The translations under genes were made by a program, and so were the position numbers. Below are positions 50,447-61,553 of a DNA stretch of 64,000 nucleotides, in pieces (position 1 is the stretch's first letter; each line of letters starts with the position of its first letter). The stretch is from assembly GCA_964030785.1 (NCBI GenBank), contig OZ034975.1, positions 36,519,369 through 36,583,368 on the forward strand. Direction: 5' to 3'. The stretch comes from Siderastrea siderea. Taxonomy: Eukaryota > Cnidaria > Anthozoa > Scleractinia > Rhizangiidae. The notes under the pieces are model-generated. The model saw only the letters and a list, made by a program, of their open reading frames with translations. It was not told where the DNA came from and did no database searches.

Positions 50447-52646
50447 GGCCACCGACGTTGGGTGGACTTGCTTAGTAGTACGTGTCACCGGTTTGGATGT
50501 AAAAAAATATATATAATAATAAGCATATATGTAATAAAAGCTCTCTTTTTCCTTTTTTTCCCTTCTTTTTTGCTTATCAAGCACAGCGTTCGCCGCCATA
50601 GTGTTTTTTCCGACTGCACGCTATGCGGGCCTAAAATCTGGTTAATCGTTAACATAGGGAACTTCGGCCGCACTGTAGAAAAATTTGACAACTCTCGATA
50701 TGTGTTTTGCAATGAAAGTTGCAGTTTCCAGCCAGGAAAAGCTCACTTATTTAGGTAAGGTTTATTTCCTAAACATTTCATGAATCGGTTTTTTACTTCG
50801 TTATTGATTCCGCATTCACGTCGTAAACAGACTTTGAATGTATAATTCGGTGATAAACAAAGAAGGTCAATTTCGTAACATACTTCTCTAAATTGCCCAA
50901 CATCGCTCAATATTGGGAACAAAGGCCTCCAAATTCAAAATCCTGGTTTCCTCTACTTGAAAACATTCTAGAAAAACAAGCAAACTCGTATTCTGGCGAA
51001 GGAAAGTCACATTTTAAGAGCTGCTGCTGTGTTGATTTCCGTTGCATGACACGAAAGGTCAAAGGGTCGCTCATATCACTCAAGTAGCCTGTTTTCAAAG
51101 GGCTCTCAAAATTCGCCGTTTCATTTGTCCCATAATGTTTTTCGGCGGATGTTTAGTTGAAGTGATTGTTCTTTCCCGGAGTATAGTCTCCTTGTGTAAA
51201 GCCATGTACCAGAGTGCTTTTTTGAGCCTTGAATTTAGCCTAAATTGGGTTGTCGGTAACGGCCGTTGTTGGGTATAAATTATAAAATTTCGTAAAAAAT
51301 TCAAGTTTGTTTTTCATGAAACTTTGACACCACTAATCAACAGAAGAAACAAGATCTTTTAACTCCCCGGGTTAATCTTTCTTAGGACGCTTTCGATATT
51401 TGAACAGGAGCTACGGGAAAAGTCCCGATTTTGGCGTTGATTTTGACTGCCACGAAGGGCAAAATACGAAAATATTCACTAAAAAATAAATGAAAATCTA
51501 AACGACCCGAAACTTATATTTTTAGAACTAGTTCACCAAAGCCTTTATCCTGGCAGATTTTGAGAAAATCGGATTTTTCTATCTTGCATACCCTTAGTCG
51601 GTTCTTACAGCAAACCGCTCTTAAGTAGCGAGGGCCGTTTGATTTACATAATTTGTACATTTCCGCTCGCGCGTAGGATCTGAGGAAACTGCTCGCACGT
51701 TGAAGCGAGAACAACGATTGGTAAGATAATCTCAGTTGAACCAATACTAACAAACTCTTGTGCTTATAATTTTCGTCAATATCCTTTAGAACATAATTGC
51801 CTTCCTGATTCACTAGTGTTATAAATTGTTGTTGTTGTTATTGCTGGTTACAGAAATGGACAAGACGTATGTAATATCCCAGTTTCCACATTTATTTCTA
51901 CGTAAAATAAATAAATAAAGAAGGGAATGCTTTATTTAAATTTCCATTTCTATAAGAGATTCTCCCAGCTTGAATATAAATCTCAAATGCGAGAAGCGGA
52001 GAGCAGGAAAACCAAGACCAAACGTGAAGAGCGAACGTGAGAAATAAAATGTAAACATTCACGGGCGAAGCTCATCATTCTGGCTTCTTCGCGGCCCTCC
52101 AAGGCTGATCGTTGCTTTATTTGCTGTTCCAGTTCTTAGTTTGCCTTTATTTCCCTTTTGCATTGAGCGATTCATTCTTCGTTGGTTAGCGGGTTATTAG
52201 CAGATATGGCCAGGACGGCACATTTGTCGGTGTACTGTCGACTTCGTGTTCTGCATCGATCTCGTATTCAGAGCTAAAATTCATCTACAAATCAGCAGAA
52301 TCCGCGTAACTCGTCTCAGTATCTGCTTTAGATTACAACGTTGGAATTTTAGTCATACTACGACTTTGTTCGAATTAGCCAGAAGGTCAGAAGGCTTCGA
52401 TTAACAAATAAAGTCAGAGAAACACAGCTAAAAACCAAGCGGCGTGGAATTCTTGGTTCTTGATCTGACGTCACAACTACGGTTCGCCCCAGGTTCCTCT
52501 TACTAGGACTTGAACCAAATTTTTGTTGAATTTAACAGGGCACAGAAAATCGAGAATTTTGCCAAATCAAAAAATTTTTTCGAATAAATGTTCCAGTTGA
52601 TAACAGAATTTATTTAGCCAAAAAAAATTTTAGGGGTTAGGTGCAC
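50447..52646. repeat. Right arm of the TTAA inverted-repeat element
   Basis: Reverse complement of the left arm for about 50446-51630 and about 52450-52646. The frames at 51095-51304 (minus) and 41266-41532 (plus) encode nearly the same peptide (YTQQR, LKKALWYMALH, RERTITS) only because the arms are inverted copies; no function is implied. Confidence 0.7.
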
Positions 52647-53298
52647 TTTAAAGTGATGAAAATAATGAAATGTATCGATCTGAGAGTCTGTTAGCCGATG
52701 ATAAGAAAGAGCTTTGAAAATAAAAAGAGGCAACCCATTTTATTTCAATTTCCTTATGTATCAACATAACAGTAAATTTCTTTACTTGGCGAAAGCGCCG
52801 TTGTCAAGTACTCCTCAACAAGATGAATTGTCTAAGTCTGTACTACACTCACTGCCATGATACTGTAGTGGTAATACAATAACTGTAAAAAAGGAATTTA
52901 TCAGTAGGTCTCTGAATACATAATCCGATAAAAGGACACATTCAGAACATCATTTAAGCCAGGGGCAGGGGGAGGGGGGATAAAATTTAGTGGATTTAAG
53001 TTGCCCATGGATGAGACAATTCATAGCCCAGTTTGTAAGTATACTTGTAACCACTGTACAGTGCATTAGTTTCTTGAGGAGGTCCGCAAAAAACAAACCA
53101 ACAAACAAACAAAACAGCAAAAACAAAAGTCTAAGTCTGTCAACATTCTAAACATTAAATTTTTGGCACAATACTACGTGTAAGGTGGCCAAATTTCCAA
53201 AAACAAATCGAACAATAAAAGGAAATTTACGTAATACTTGCAGAGAGCGTCTGCCTGAACAGGGTGGGTTTATTTTGTCAACATCGTAGACATATTAC

Positions 53299-53512
53299 CT
53301 TTAGTCACCAAAATTAATATTCTTTATTGTAAGCTGAGATGATCCAGTAACAGAAATAGATGAATATCGAGAATCATTTTTAATCTCCTCGGAACCTTGT
53401 GCTCCTTTCCTCCATCTGAACAACTCGCCTGGGACATTTGCTGCATTGCAGGTAAAGGTCACAGATCCACCCAGCTCAGCAATATTAACCAGAGGATCAA
53501 CAATGCACTGTC
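53299..53512 (-). pseudogene. Partial Ig-domain exon, minus strand, ending in a stop
   Basis: Minus strand, acceptor ctcttag, phase 1. It reads GSVTFTCNAANVPGE, FRWRKGAQG and SSQLTIKNINFGD: the first cysteine, core Trp and E strand of an Ig domain. It then meets TAA (53303-53301) just where D-x-G-x-Y-x-C should follow, next to a gtaata donor-like site. The second cysteine is absent. Either the exon once spliced just before this point or it has a small deletion. Its reading phase does not fit the Ig exon at 39708-39947 directly. Probably a relic of the same minus-strand gene. Confidence 0.6.
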
Positions 53513-53880
53513 CTAAGAGACACAAGGAGAAAAGATAGCATTAACAGGATTCCAGTTTTTAAAGGTAAGGGCATCCAAATTCAAAATGCCTGTGACCTCA
53601 GATGTCTTTTGTTTAAGATGGACCAGAATTATCTATTTTCTTACGGCAACCAACTTGCACTGATTGTGGATTTGGAATTGGAGTGGATCTGCCAAAGAAA
53701 GTGTATGAGACGAGCAAGTATAATCTAATTTTCCAAAGATGGTTTTGGCCTGGGCTCAGGGACAGCTAACTTCTGATCTATATATTTTTCTTGTCGTTTG
53801 GAAAAACATGATGCGTTCGTCTTGTTTTCGTGTTTGTTTGTTTGTTTGTCTGTTTTTTTTTAAATCTGTTCATTGCACTT
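53513..53880. other. Non-coding stretch, no feature seen
   Basis: Contains a short (GTTT)n run near 53830. No exon. Confidence 0.35.
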
Positions 53881-53884
53881 CCAG

Positions 53885-54060
53885 CCTGTCCAATCGATGA
53901 AATCCGATAATCGATAAAATCGATCGTAATCGATATTAATCAATAGCAATTAATCAATTGATATCGGAAATCGGTGAAAATCGAAGATCGTAAACGCTGG
54001 GAGTATCGATTTTCATCGATTTTCATCAATTTTCATCGATTATATCAATTGTCATCGGTC
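53885..54060. repeat. ATCGAT-rich tandem/inverted repeat
   Basis: The left half has gataatcgataaaatcgatcg units. The right half has three to four copies of tcgattttca/tcaattttca in tandem. The two halves are roughly inverted, giving a hairpin-prone block dense in ATCGAT. Confidence 0.65.
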
Positions 54061-55200
54061 GTCGTCTTTAGTTAATAATGATTTCAGATACTTTTGCGCT
54101 GCGCTCAAGTACTTGTACCTAAATTCTTCCCTTCATAAAAAGAGATCCATAGTTTAATTCCTGCTTTTCCTCTAAACTTTTTAAAAAAATAAGAGGAACT
54201 TGATTAGAAGCATGTCATGAAAACCATTTCTTGTCGAAAAGTCTCGTTAGTTGAAAGTTAAGCGGTGATACGGGACAATGTTCTCTCAATAACCCTCTCT
54301 AATCTCTATGAACAGACGCGGTTTCGTTGAACGGCGTTTCTTTAATGTACTGATTAGTACAAAAAATAACGAGAGATCCTCCGTGCACAGACTAAATTAT
54401 AGCGCAGAGAAAAATTCGCCTCTTCACAGGTTCCAGATCAATTGGTACCCAACCCGCTAAAAATCAAAACACCGGAATGCCTTTCCTCTGTCGCCAATTT
54501 TTTTCTCGAGGACAAAAGATTCTCCCGTCCTTACTGTACATGGGCACTCGTGGTGGGCCCTTCACTACACCTTCTAATATATAGTTTTAGCCAAGCCTAA
54601 AAGCGGAGCCCCTATTGTTTTTGTTGTTGTTGTTGTTTTTTTTTTTGGTTTTTGTTTTTGCTGGCACTTATTAATTTGTGAAAATACTCTCATTCAAGTC
54701 GCTAAATTAAAAAAAATTAAAAAATAAAAAAAGGAAAAAGAAAAAATTCATACCTTCCCTGAGAGCCGAACTCTGCTCGACGGCGTCGTAAGCCAGCAAT
54801 TAGTCCACTAAGCCTTTAACGCTTACTGTTATTCTCGAACATCAATTTTACTATTTATTTATTTCTTCGTGATAAGCCGCCTGTCAACATAAACATGCTG
54901 CTGTTTTTCCTGGCAAAATGTGTTCGGACCACCGCAAATCCATGGTTGTGGACAGAAAAAAACAAAAAGCACTAGTTCTGCTATATTTGACGTCGAAACC
55001 GCTGCGAAATGCTGCGAACTCAAGGGGTGTGCCGACCGAGTTCGCAACAGAACCGACAAGGCAAACTTGAACTTTTCGCCTGAACTTTATTGCCTAATTT
55101 TTTCGTCTAAATTGAACTTTTCGCCCTCTACCAAAAAGACAACTGATTTTTCTTTTAAACTTTTTTCCATTAACAAGTTTGTTTTTAACTTTTGTTGTCT
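54061..55200. other. Intergenic DNA with repeat fragments, no gene seen
   Basis: Contains the dispersed repeat at 54578-54612 (shared with 2040-2074) and long A/T runs at 54620-54740. No supported open frame. Confidence 0.45.
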
Positions 55201-57540
55201 TAGCCTCCCACGCAGTCGTTTTTAGGGGAGTCGTATTACCCTTCTCCCCACAAACGCCCGCTTACCCTAGTTCGACATTCCTTTCCCGTTGTTTTACTTG
55301 CGAGACAATCTAACCAATCACCATTGAGGCATTGTCTGATGATGTTCAATCAAATTAATCGTTATAGCGTACGTTTCTGTATTTCCCACGATTGTCTTTC
55401 TTCAGAGATGCTGGTGTTTCCTGTACCACGCTTTTATACCATCCTCTACCACAAACGTTCGAATTTTCTGACAAAGCGTTGTTGATCTTTCTTGCCTGAT
55501 CGAGTTCATGGTCAGTGAAGACTTCAGCGCTTCTCAAACTGCTGGAGCCAATGCAATGCGAAGGGACATAAGTGACTTCTGAGACTTGAAAAGGCAAAGA
55601 GTAAGACGACAAAGGACTGAACGAGATCATAAACCGATAAATAAGGTGAAAATTTCACACATGGCACAACAACCAAGTGCGTTTCAGCAACGAAATCTCT
55701 CATACTCAAGTTCGCTATCATATCCGTTAACGTTTCTACTATCTTCGCGTCGAAAGGCCAAGGCAGATATTACAACGCGCGTGCGCATGCTCTTCTCGCA
55801 TGACATTCCCTAAGCAGAAGAGACTGCTAGTCCTAGTTTATAGTTTACAACCACTATTTGTGACTACACAGAGCTTATCTTTTACGTTGAATATATCAGT
55901 CAGTTTAAAATCCCTCGACGGATTTCTGTACATATTCCTGCATTTTTAAGTTAAATGTACTATTTGAAAGCTCAGAGAATGTAGTTATTCCTGCATTCAA
56001 TGCTGTAGGAAAGTTGTAGTTTCACGTCGGTTCCGCGCGTCACGTCTTAAGGTTATGAAATCACCCGGTTGCAACGCGATATCATAAATTTAATGGCTAA
56101 ACAGAGCAAATTGCGCTCGTAAATAAATGTATTTCTCCAAAATCTAAGTTTAATGTGCCATTTGAAAGCTTAGGAAACTTAGTTATCCCTGCATTCAACG
56201 ATTTTGAGTTGACGTTTTACTTAACATTTTAAATTTTATGCCCGCACGTCATGTTTATCTGCATGTCCTCCCGCGAAACGGTCCTGGGGTCAAGGTCAGT
56301 ATTCCAGCCACAAAAAGTAGGTACTATGTGATTGACTAAGCGGCGGAAAGGAATATCGAACTCGGGTAAGCAGGCGTTAGTTGTCTTTGTTTGCTTTGCT
56401 ACAACGTAGGTCACCATGCGATTTCGCGCCAAAAACACGGTATTCAGCACAGGGTTATATCCAGTGTATGCCACTACATATTGGTGACCTTGTGGTGCGG
56501 ACGGACGGTCACGTGACTATTAGGTCACTACCAAAATTTCTTGGCTTGATAGATTACCAAATTTGCTTAACAATGGTACTCCCCTGACGCGCTAGCGCGC
56601 GGGTTCCGGTACTAATAGCGGAACTCCGTGGCGGCCGAAGGCCGCAAGAGTGGAGCCTCATACTCATACTAAGGGGCATGCTGGTAATCTTTTTTGGTCT
56701 TGGCAAGCGGAATGGCTCGCAGGCGCGTGCGCCGTACGTCCGTACATACGTCGCACATCATGACATTCTTACATGAGGCAAATTTTCGCCCAGCTTATTG
56801 CCAATGGCGTGGTAAACTGGACGATAGCTTCGCATTTTTTCTTGACTTTTCATGTTAATAGGTCCATTTTTCTTTTATTAAACTTTAATTTAAATGATAT
56901 ACTGAGAAAAGTATGTCAGAAGAGTAGAGACGAAGGAAAAGAGAAGGAGATAGAGAACAACAACTGGAAAAGATGAGAAACGCCAACGAAGAACAGCGTC
57001 AAGCAGAACAGAAACAAAAACGAGAAAGACGAAGGAACAGTAAGCTTACAGCAGAGCGAGAAGGGCAACGTGAAGTAAGACGGACGGTACTGAAGAACAA
57101 TGCCAGAGTAAAACTGAGAGACGCCGACAGAGAACTGTAAACATGTCGGGTATAGTTTTCTTGATTTTTATCAATTTGTGATTGGAAATAATTTTGTACC
57201 ACCGAATATTTTACGTCTACGTTTTTGTATTTTATTCTACAGATGAACAAGGGGAAAGAAATCGTAATGGAGAGAGAGAGCGAAGAAGAAATTTACGCCA
57301 AGGATAGCATGAAGTTAGAAGGTGTTCGGGTAAAAAACAAAAAACAAAAAGTTTGTTTAACAAAAAAAATGCACTGTTACAAAAGGAAACTTTTCGTCAA
57401 AACTTAAACGGCACCTTTTATGTCATTTAATGCTACTCGTAGAAAGTGAAAAAAAAAAACGAAAAAAAAAACGAAAAAAAGGAGCACCATTTGAGGGGGT
57501 AGTGCAAAGGTGATGATATCATTTTAAATGATTTCACAAT
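55201..57540. other. Intergenic repeat-rich DNA
   Basis: A single end of the TAGCCTCCCACGCAG mini-MITE starts at 55201. Positions 55940-56015 and 56138-56215 are two copies of one block (tgaaagctcagagaatgtagttat / tgaaagcttaggaaacttagttat). Positions 56470-56600 are a third copy of the 3945 dispersed repeat. No host gene is recognised. Confidence 0.5.
56957..57140 (+). pseudogene. Arg/Glu-rich repeat ORF, possibly STPR-like relic
   Basis: From ATG near 56974 the frame reads MRNANEEQRQAEQKQKRERR and continues with NSKLTAEREGQREVRR and VKLRDADREL to TAA near 57138. A related stretch lies upstream of the ATG behind a stop. The roughly 23-residue periodic RxANExxEQRxxRL-like pattern recalls STPR repeats, which occur in some transposon-encoded and DNA-binding proteins. 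Short and weak; it may be only low-complexity sequence. Confidence 0.35.
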
Positions 57541-57670
57541 ACCGTAGAATTCCGATAATAACGGGCCCCCCGAAAATAACGGCTACCCGAAAGTAACGTT
57601 AATTTTTTGCTTTGCTATTAAACCCCGAAAATAACGCTCCCCCCCCCGAAAGTAACGCCCCAACCCCATA
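57541..57670. repeat. Cluster of gaaaataacg units
   Basis: ccgataataacggg, ccgaaaataacgg, ccgaaagtaacg, ccgaaaataacgc and ccgaaagtaacgc occur in 120 bp, with the same orientation and C-runs between. It could be the terminal region of a DNA transposon (the start taccgtagaattccgataat resembles pogo/Tigger-type ends), but I found no partner end. Confidence 0.5.
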
Positions 57671-57718
57671 ATAATAGCAGCCCCTTAAAAAATGACCACT
57701 GAAAAAAAAAATAAAAAA

Positions 57719-57752
57719 AAAATATATATATATATATATACATATATATTTT
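57719..57752. repeat. TA microsatellite
   Basis: Alternating tatatata run. Confidence 0.8.
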
Positions 57753-57980
57753 TGAAAATAGAAAAAACTACACTTTCATCCCGACAAGCCTGTTTCGTGA
57801 TTGCTCACTCTTCAGGAGATTTTAACGACAAGAATACTCTCAACCGTCGTATATATATACTTATAATTTACATAATCAACGATGCAGAAAATTTGAATGT
57901 TCAAGTGTTTAGTTGTTACATAGTAACGCTTTGTTCCTGTGACGGCAAGAAGATACAAGTTCGTTACGTTTGTTGAGTGA

Positions 57981-58600
57981 TTACAGATCAGGTCGGCAGA
58001 TGTTTAGCAATTTCTCTTTCAGACAAAGATTGCATCTTTTGCTTGAGCTGTTGTAGGATGAACAAGATGAAATGATTCGCCATGAAACAGAGTGGTCAAT
58101 GTTGTTGTCTTTAAGGCTCCAGATGTATTTGCTAAGTTCGGTAGAGTTCCTGTGTTTTGCGTGACGGAATGATGAAGTGTGGTTTCTGAATCTAGTCTTG
58201 AAGTCGTTTTCAGTCAGTCCGATGTGCATTTCAGTAGCGTTATTGTCGTTGCGTTTAACGGTTGCTTGGTAGATGATTGATGATTGAAGGGCGTTTCCGT
58301 TAAGTGGGCATGTGTTCGTTTGTCGGCAGTTGCATGACTTGTTGTTAACTGTGTTATCTGTGGAATCAATGGTGTGTTTGGATGAATTCAAAATACGCTT
58401 GTTGTGGTTGTCGATAATCTGCTTAGTGTTATTCATGCAACTGTAGCTGATCTTGATGGTGTTTCGATTGAAGACTTTTCTAAGCTTGTGGTCTTTAGGG
58501 AAGTGCTTATCTACTAGTGTGAGGAATTTGCGACCGATATTAGTGCTGACGTTTTTGCTGAATGGAGGGTTGTACCAGAGGATGTTGTTTCGTTGTCTAT
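57981..58600 (-). mobile_element. Penelope-like GIY-YIG remnant, second lineage
   Basis: The minus frame is open from the TA-repeat border to TGA 57981. Downstream of [20 protein letters not shown] (the end of an RT connection region) come CNCRQTNTCPLNG and MHIGLTENDFKTRFRNHTSSF, then LSKYIWSLKD, a GIY-YIG core with its cysteine pair, and a C-terminal CNLCLKEK. This differs in detail from the 38870 copy and the 8636 copy, so at least two Penelope-like lineages are present. The RT core is absent. Confidence 0.75.
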
Positions 58601-58608
58601 ATATATAC

Positions 58609-58663
<55 letters not shown>

Positions 58664-58700
58664 TAGATAGATATATATATAGATAGATAGATATATATAT
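58601..58700. repeat. TA/GATA microsatellite
   Basis: About 100 bp of (TA)n with agat interruptions. It breaks the adjacent Penelope-like frame's 5' end; the Tyr/Ile-rich peptides read through it are artefacts. Confidence 0.9.
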
Positions 58701-59258
58701 ATTTATATTGTATTTAATGTAAGATTTCAAGAGGTACGGTATGTGGGTACAAATTCAAGCAGGCAGTGGGTTGAATAATATTTTCCCATTCAATTTACAA
58801 CAAATGCCACACAATATTTTCCTATTTTAATGGTGTACCGTATTTTCATAAACATAGGATACGGGTAACATAGTAACTAGAACCCGTAACAAACGTTTGA
58901 TTCTGGTACCGTCCAAAAACAATTATACCGCTTATATTTGAATCAACTTACAATGAAATTAACGTAGCGTAACTGGAACAAGAGAAATATTTACATCAGT
59001 ACCGTACATCCTCTCTTGCGTACAATCATCTCCTGTTTCAGTACAGTGTATTTTCGTAAACACTGCATACCTAACGCTTAAAAACTTTTAACTCTTATAA
59101 AGTACAGCGTACTAGAAATAAATTATTTCTATTTTGATCAAAGTACTGAACGTAACGTAACTGGAATGTGAAAAATATTTACTGCTCTGTCACCAAAAGC
59201 TTCTGCTGGCTATCGATCGTATACCGATAGCTTTAATTACCGTTTAATTTATTAATCA
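58701..59258. other. Non-coding flank of the DDE transposase
   Basis: Two copies of gtaactggaa...aaatatttac (about 58968-58998 and 59155-59183) and several gtaccgta motifs occur here. They may be subterminal repeats of the neighbouring transposon. No coding. Confidence 0.4.
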
Positions 59259-60933
59259 TCAATCTTCGTCGCGAAACCATATTTGTTCCACATCGCTGGA
59301 ATGGCCAACTGTATAATTCTCCAGCCCACTGAGATTAATTTCGTTATCGCGTTGCCCTGAAGTTGGCAAGGTAATCCCACATTTCACAAATGAGCGAATA
59401 ATGGTATCTCGTAGACGACGAGAAACGTCTTGCCAGGCTTGCCCTGGGCATTTGGTAAAAAAGATCCTCCTCTCACTAGCAGTGACTGTTCCTGTCAGGA
59501 ACTGATCGGGATTTCGGGTCATGGCCTCTGTTGCCAGGCGACCGACAGCTTTTTTGAATTCGCTGTTGACAGCAACATCCAGGGGCTGAGCCTTGCTTGT
59601 AGCTCCTGGTGGAACTAGCACCAGTGTTGTCTTACATTCATTTTGGAGGATATCCTTCACCTTTGTCGTCGTTTGAGCTCTGTGTTGGTCGTACTCAAGA
59701 AGTCTGGATCTTTTCCCATTTGTGCTGAAGAAGGTACTTTGTGAATTCCACAGCTGTCTCACCCAGTAGATCATCATATCTTCATCGCACCATGCATTCT
59801 TCTGGAATTTTACGACAACGCGTGGGTCGTACTGCTTCAGTTCTTTGTCGGGGATTCGCTTTCCTGTCCCTTTGAATATCAGAAGGGGCTTTTAAATTCG
59901 TGGTTCTCCATCTGCGAATACAGTCAACTGCACAGTACATTGGCGTTTCTCATGGCCACTGCCAGTGGTTCGGGTCCAGACCGTCTTTTCTCCATTTGTC
60001 TCGTAGGTCGCCCCTTTTGTGTTAGAGCAAAATTCTAGTGGTGTCTGATCCATGTTGGCGATGTCGCTCAAATTCCAAGGACCAATCGCGCCGTCTTGTT
60101 TACCAGTTAGATCTTGCTTCGTCTTAATCGCCATTCGGCGAATATATCTTTGAAACTGCTGAATGTTTACTTGCAGGGTTTCTGAGTGGCTCTGGGCAAC
60201 ATTTGTTGGCCTTCGAAGAGATATATCAAAACGGGCTTTATATCGAAGAAACCAATGGTCAGACATTTTAAAGTCCGCATCAGGATATTTTTCTTTCATT
60301 ATTTCCTTGCACCTGCTCCTGAACCACCACTCTTTGACTTTGACGCCTTTACTTCGTAATTCTTTGGACTCCTTATGGAGCTGCTTCTCCATTTCCGGAT
60401 AAGAAGCCTGTCTACCAGCACCAGTGGCCTTCTGGACTTTTTTGGGTCATTTCGTCGATTTAGTTCTTGAGCAATCCAAGGGTTGTAGGTGCTTGACTTC
60501 AGCTCAACTTTATATCGTACTTTGAACTCTCTGACTGCTTTGGCCTTGCTTTTGTACTTCTTATACAAATCAATAAATTCTAGCTTCTGTTCGCGAAACC
60601 ACTGTTTTCTCTTGTGAAAATGTTGCTTCGACCGTTCAGCTTGTTCTGTCTTCTGACTGGAGGTCTGGCTGGCTTCAGAGGTCTCAGAGGTCTGGCTGGC
60701 TTCATTGGCTTCAGGGTTCCCTCTTGCTGGAAACGAGTGCGACTCCGGCGGCATGGTATCAGCTGTGGTATTAGCCTCTTTGTCTAATTCAGGCCTTTGC
60801 TGGCACGTCTGGCAAACTCCTACCAATTTCATAGGACTGTAGTCGACTTCGTTTACCGTTTGAGCTGTTTCAGGTGCACACAAGGCACACACAGATACTT
60901 TACATGTTCACAAACTGAGCACGCTTCCTCCAT
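59259..60933 (-). pseudogene. pogo/Tigger-like DDE transposase, lightly damaged
   Basis: Minus strand. The N-terminus (from an ATG near 60933) is cysteine-rich (C-x2-C pairs including CALC and CQTC), then Ser/Thr/Glu-rich. A helix-turn-helix follows (FIDLYKKYKSKAKAVREFKVRY). The CENP-B-type second DNA-binding part has VKEWWFRSRCKEIMKEKYP and MSDHWFLRYKARF. The catalytic domain has acidic residues in NMDQTPLEF, LEYDQHRAQ and AQPLDVAVNSEFK. Damage: a one-base loss in an A-run near 60442-60447, another frame change near 60905, and one TAA at 59894-59892. With so few lesions it is a fairly young copy or partly a sequencing artefact. Terminal repeats were not found. Confidence 0.82.
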
Positions 60934-61121
60934 TATGGAATTGTAGCCTGCGTAGTTGCGAGGTTTTTTTTTTGTGCAATTCCCAGCCGGACCAAAGGTC
61001 AGCTGTATGGCATGTAGCTCGACAATAAACAATGAAACCTTGTCTACTTGTCACGTATGCGACGCGGCTGTAACAGTTGCACACTCGTATCTAAATACAA
61101 CTCTGGACATTATATACTTTT
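60934..61121. other. Divergent spacer between transposase and HIRAN-like ORF
   Basis: A 188-bp gap between two divergent frames. The plus frame 60956-61138 has CMACSS and CHVCD but no recognised domain. The start of the segment carries tagcctgcgtag, a fragment of the 3758 MITE end. Confidence 0.35.
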
Positions 61122-61553
61122 ATGGACGTTGCATTTAAGCATTTCTGTACCATCAAGTCACGGATAAAAGGAGATCGTGTATATAAAGCTTACCCACGGA
61201 TTAATTCAACATGCGGTTGCTTCCCTGAGCCAGGAAATACTCACTCGGCGCATGCCATTATCGTCAAGATGAAAGAAAGTAGCACGCATCATGCAGCAGA
61301 GCAAACAGCAGGACATGTTCCCGATTCGCTGGCTGAAATTCTTTATCAGCATTTAATTGATGGTAATATTACTATCAATTCAAAGATCACTGGGCACTCC
61401 AGGAGTGCTCCAGAAGGCACTTGGGTCCAAGGAGGAGGACTTGAGATTCCTTGCTTGTATGAAGTTTTCTTGAGAAGTAGCCTTCCAGATTTAAAAGCGT
61501 CATTGAAAGAAAAACTGTCTGCCCTCAAGCGTAATGCGGATGGAACAGCCTGA
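61122..61553 (+). CDS. HIRAN-like domain protein (143 aa), probably transposon-linked
   Basis: ATG at 61122 to TGA 61553. Landmarks are VYKAYPRI, GCFPEPGNTHSAHAIIVK, TAGHVPDSLAEIL and GGGLEIPCLYEVF. The E-P-x-N-x-x-x-x-A-I-x-V...GHVP layout matches HIRAN domains, which in HLTF-type proteins bind 3'-hydroxyl DNA ends. Short HIRAN-like ORFs ending in GLEIPC occur near repeats in cnidarian genomes, as far as I recall. It is divergent from the pogo-like transposase. Length and missing N-terminal part suggest it may be truncated. Confidence 0.55.
   Translation: MDVAFKHFCTIKSRIKGDRVYKAYPRINSTCGCFPEPGNTHSAHAIIVKMKESSTHHAAEQTAGHVPDSLAEILYQHLIDGNITINSKITGHSRSAPEGTWVQGGGLEIPCLYEVFLRSSLPDLKASLKEKLSALKRNADGTA

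Larger units (their letters stand above)
39974..52646. mobile_element. 12.7-kb TTAA-flanked inverted-repeat element with nested DIRS
   Basis: The left end AGTGCACCTAACCCC (39974-) is mirrored at the right by GGGGTTAGGTGCACT (ending 52646), and TTAA flanks both ends (39970-39973 and 52647-52650). Terminal similarity covers about 200 bp. A second inverted block pairs about 41000-41958 plus 46902-47150 with about 50446-51630. The left block is split by the DIRS insertion. The spacer 47150-50446 holds MITEs but no transposase. TTAA duplication suggests piggyBac-type mobilisation, but the end sequence is not one I can assign to a family. Confidence 0.7.

Noticed and set aside
53885..54060. Regularly spaced tcgattttca repeats as a possible CRISPR array
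   Set aside because: Units are about 10 bp with no unique spacers, and the genome is eukaryotic. It is a tandem repeat.
58453..58730. Tyr/Ile-rich peptides read from the TA microsatellite
   Set aside because: Pure simple-repeat translation on both strands.
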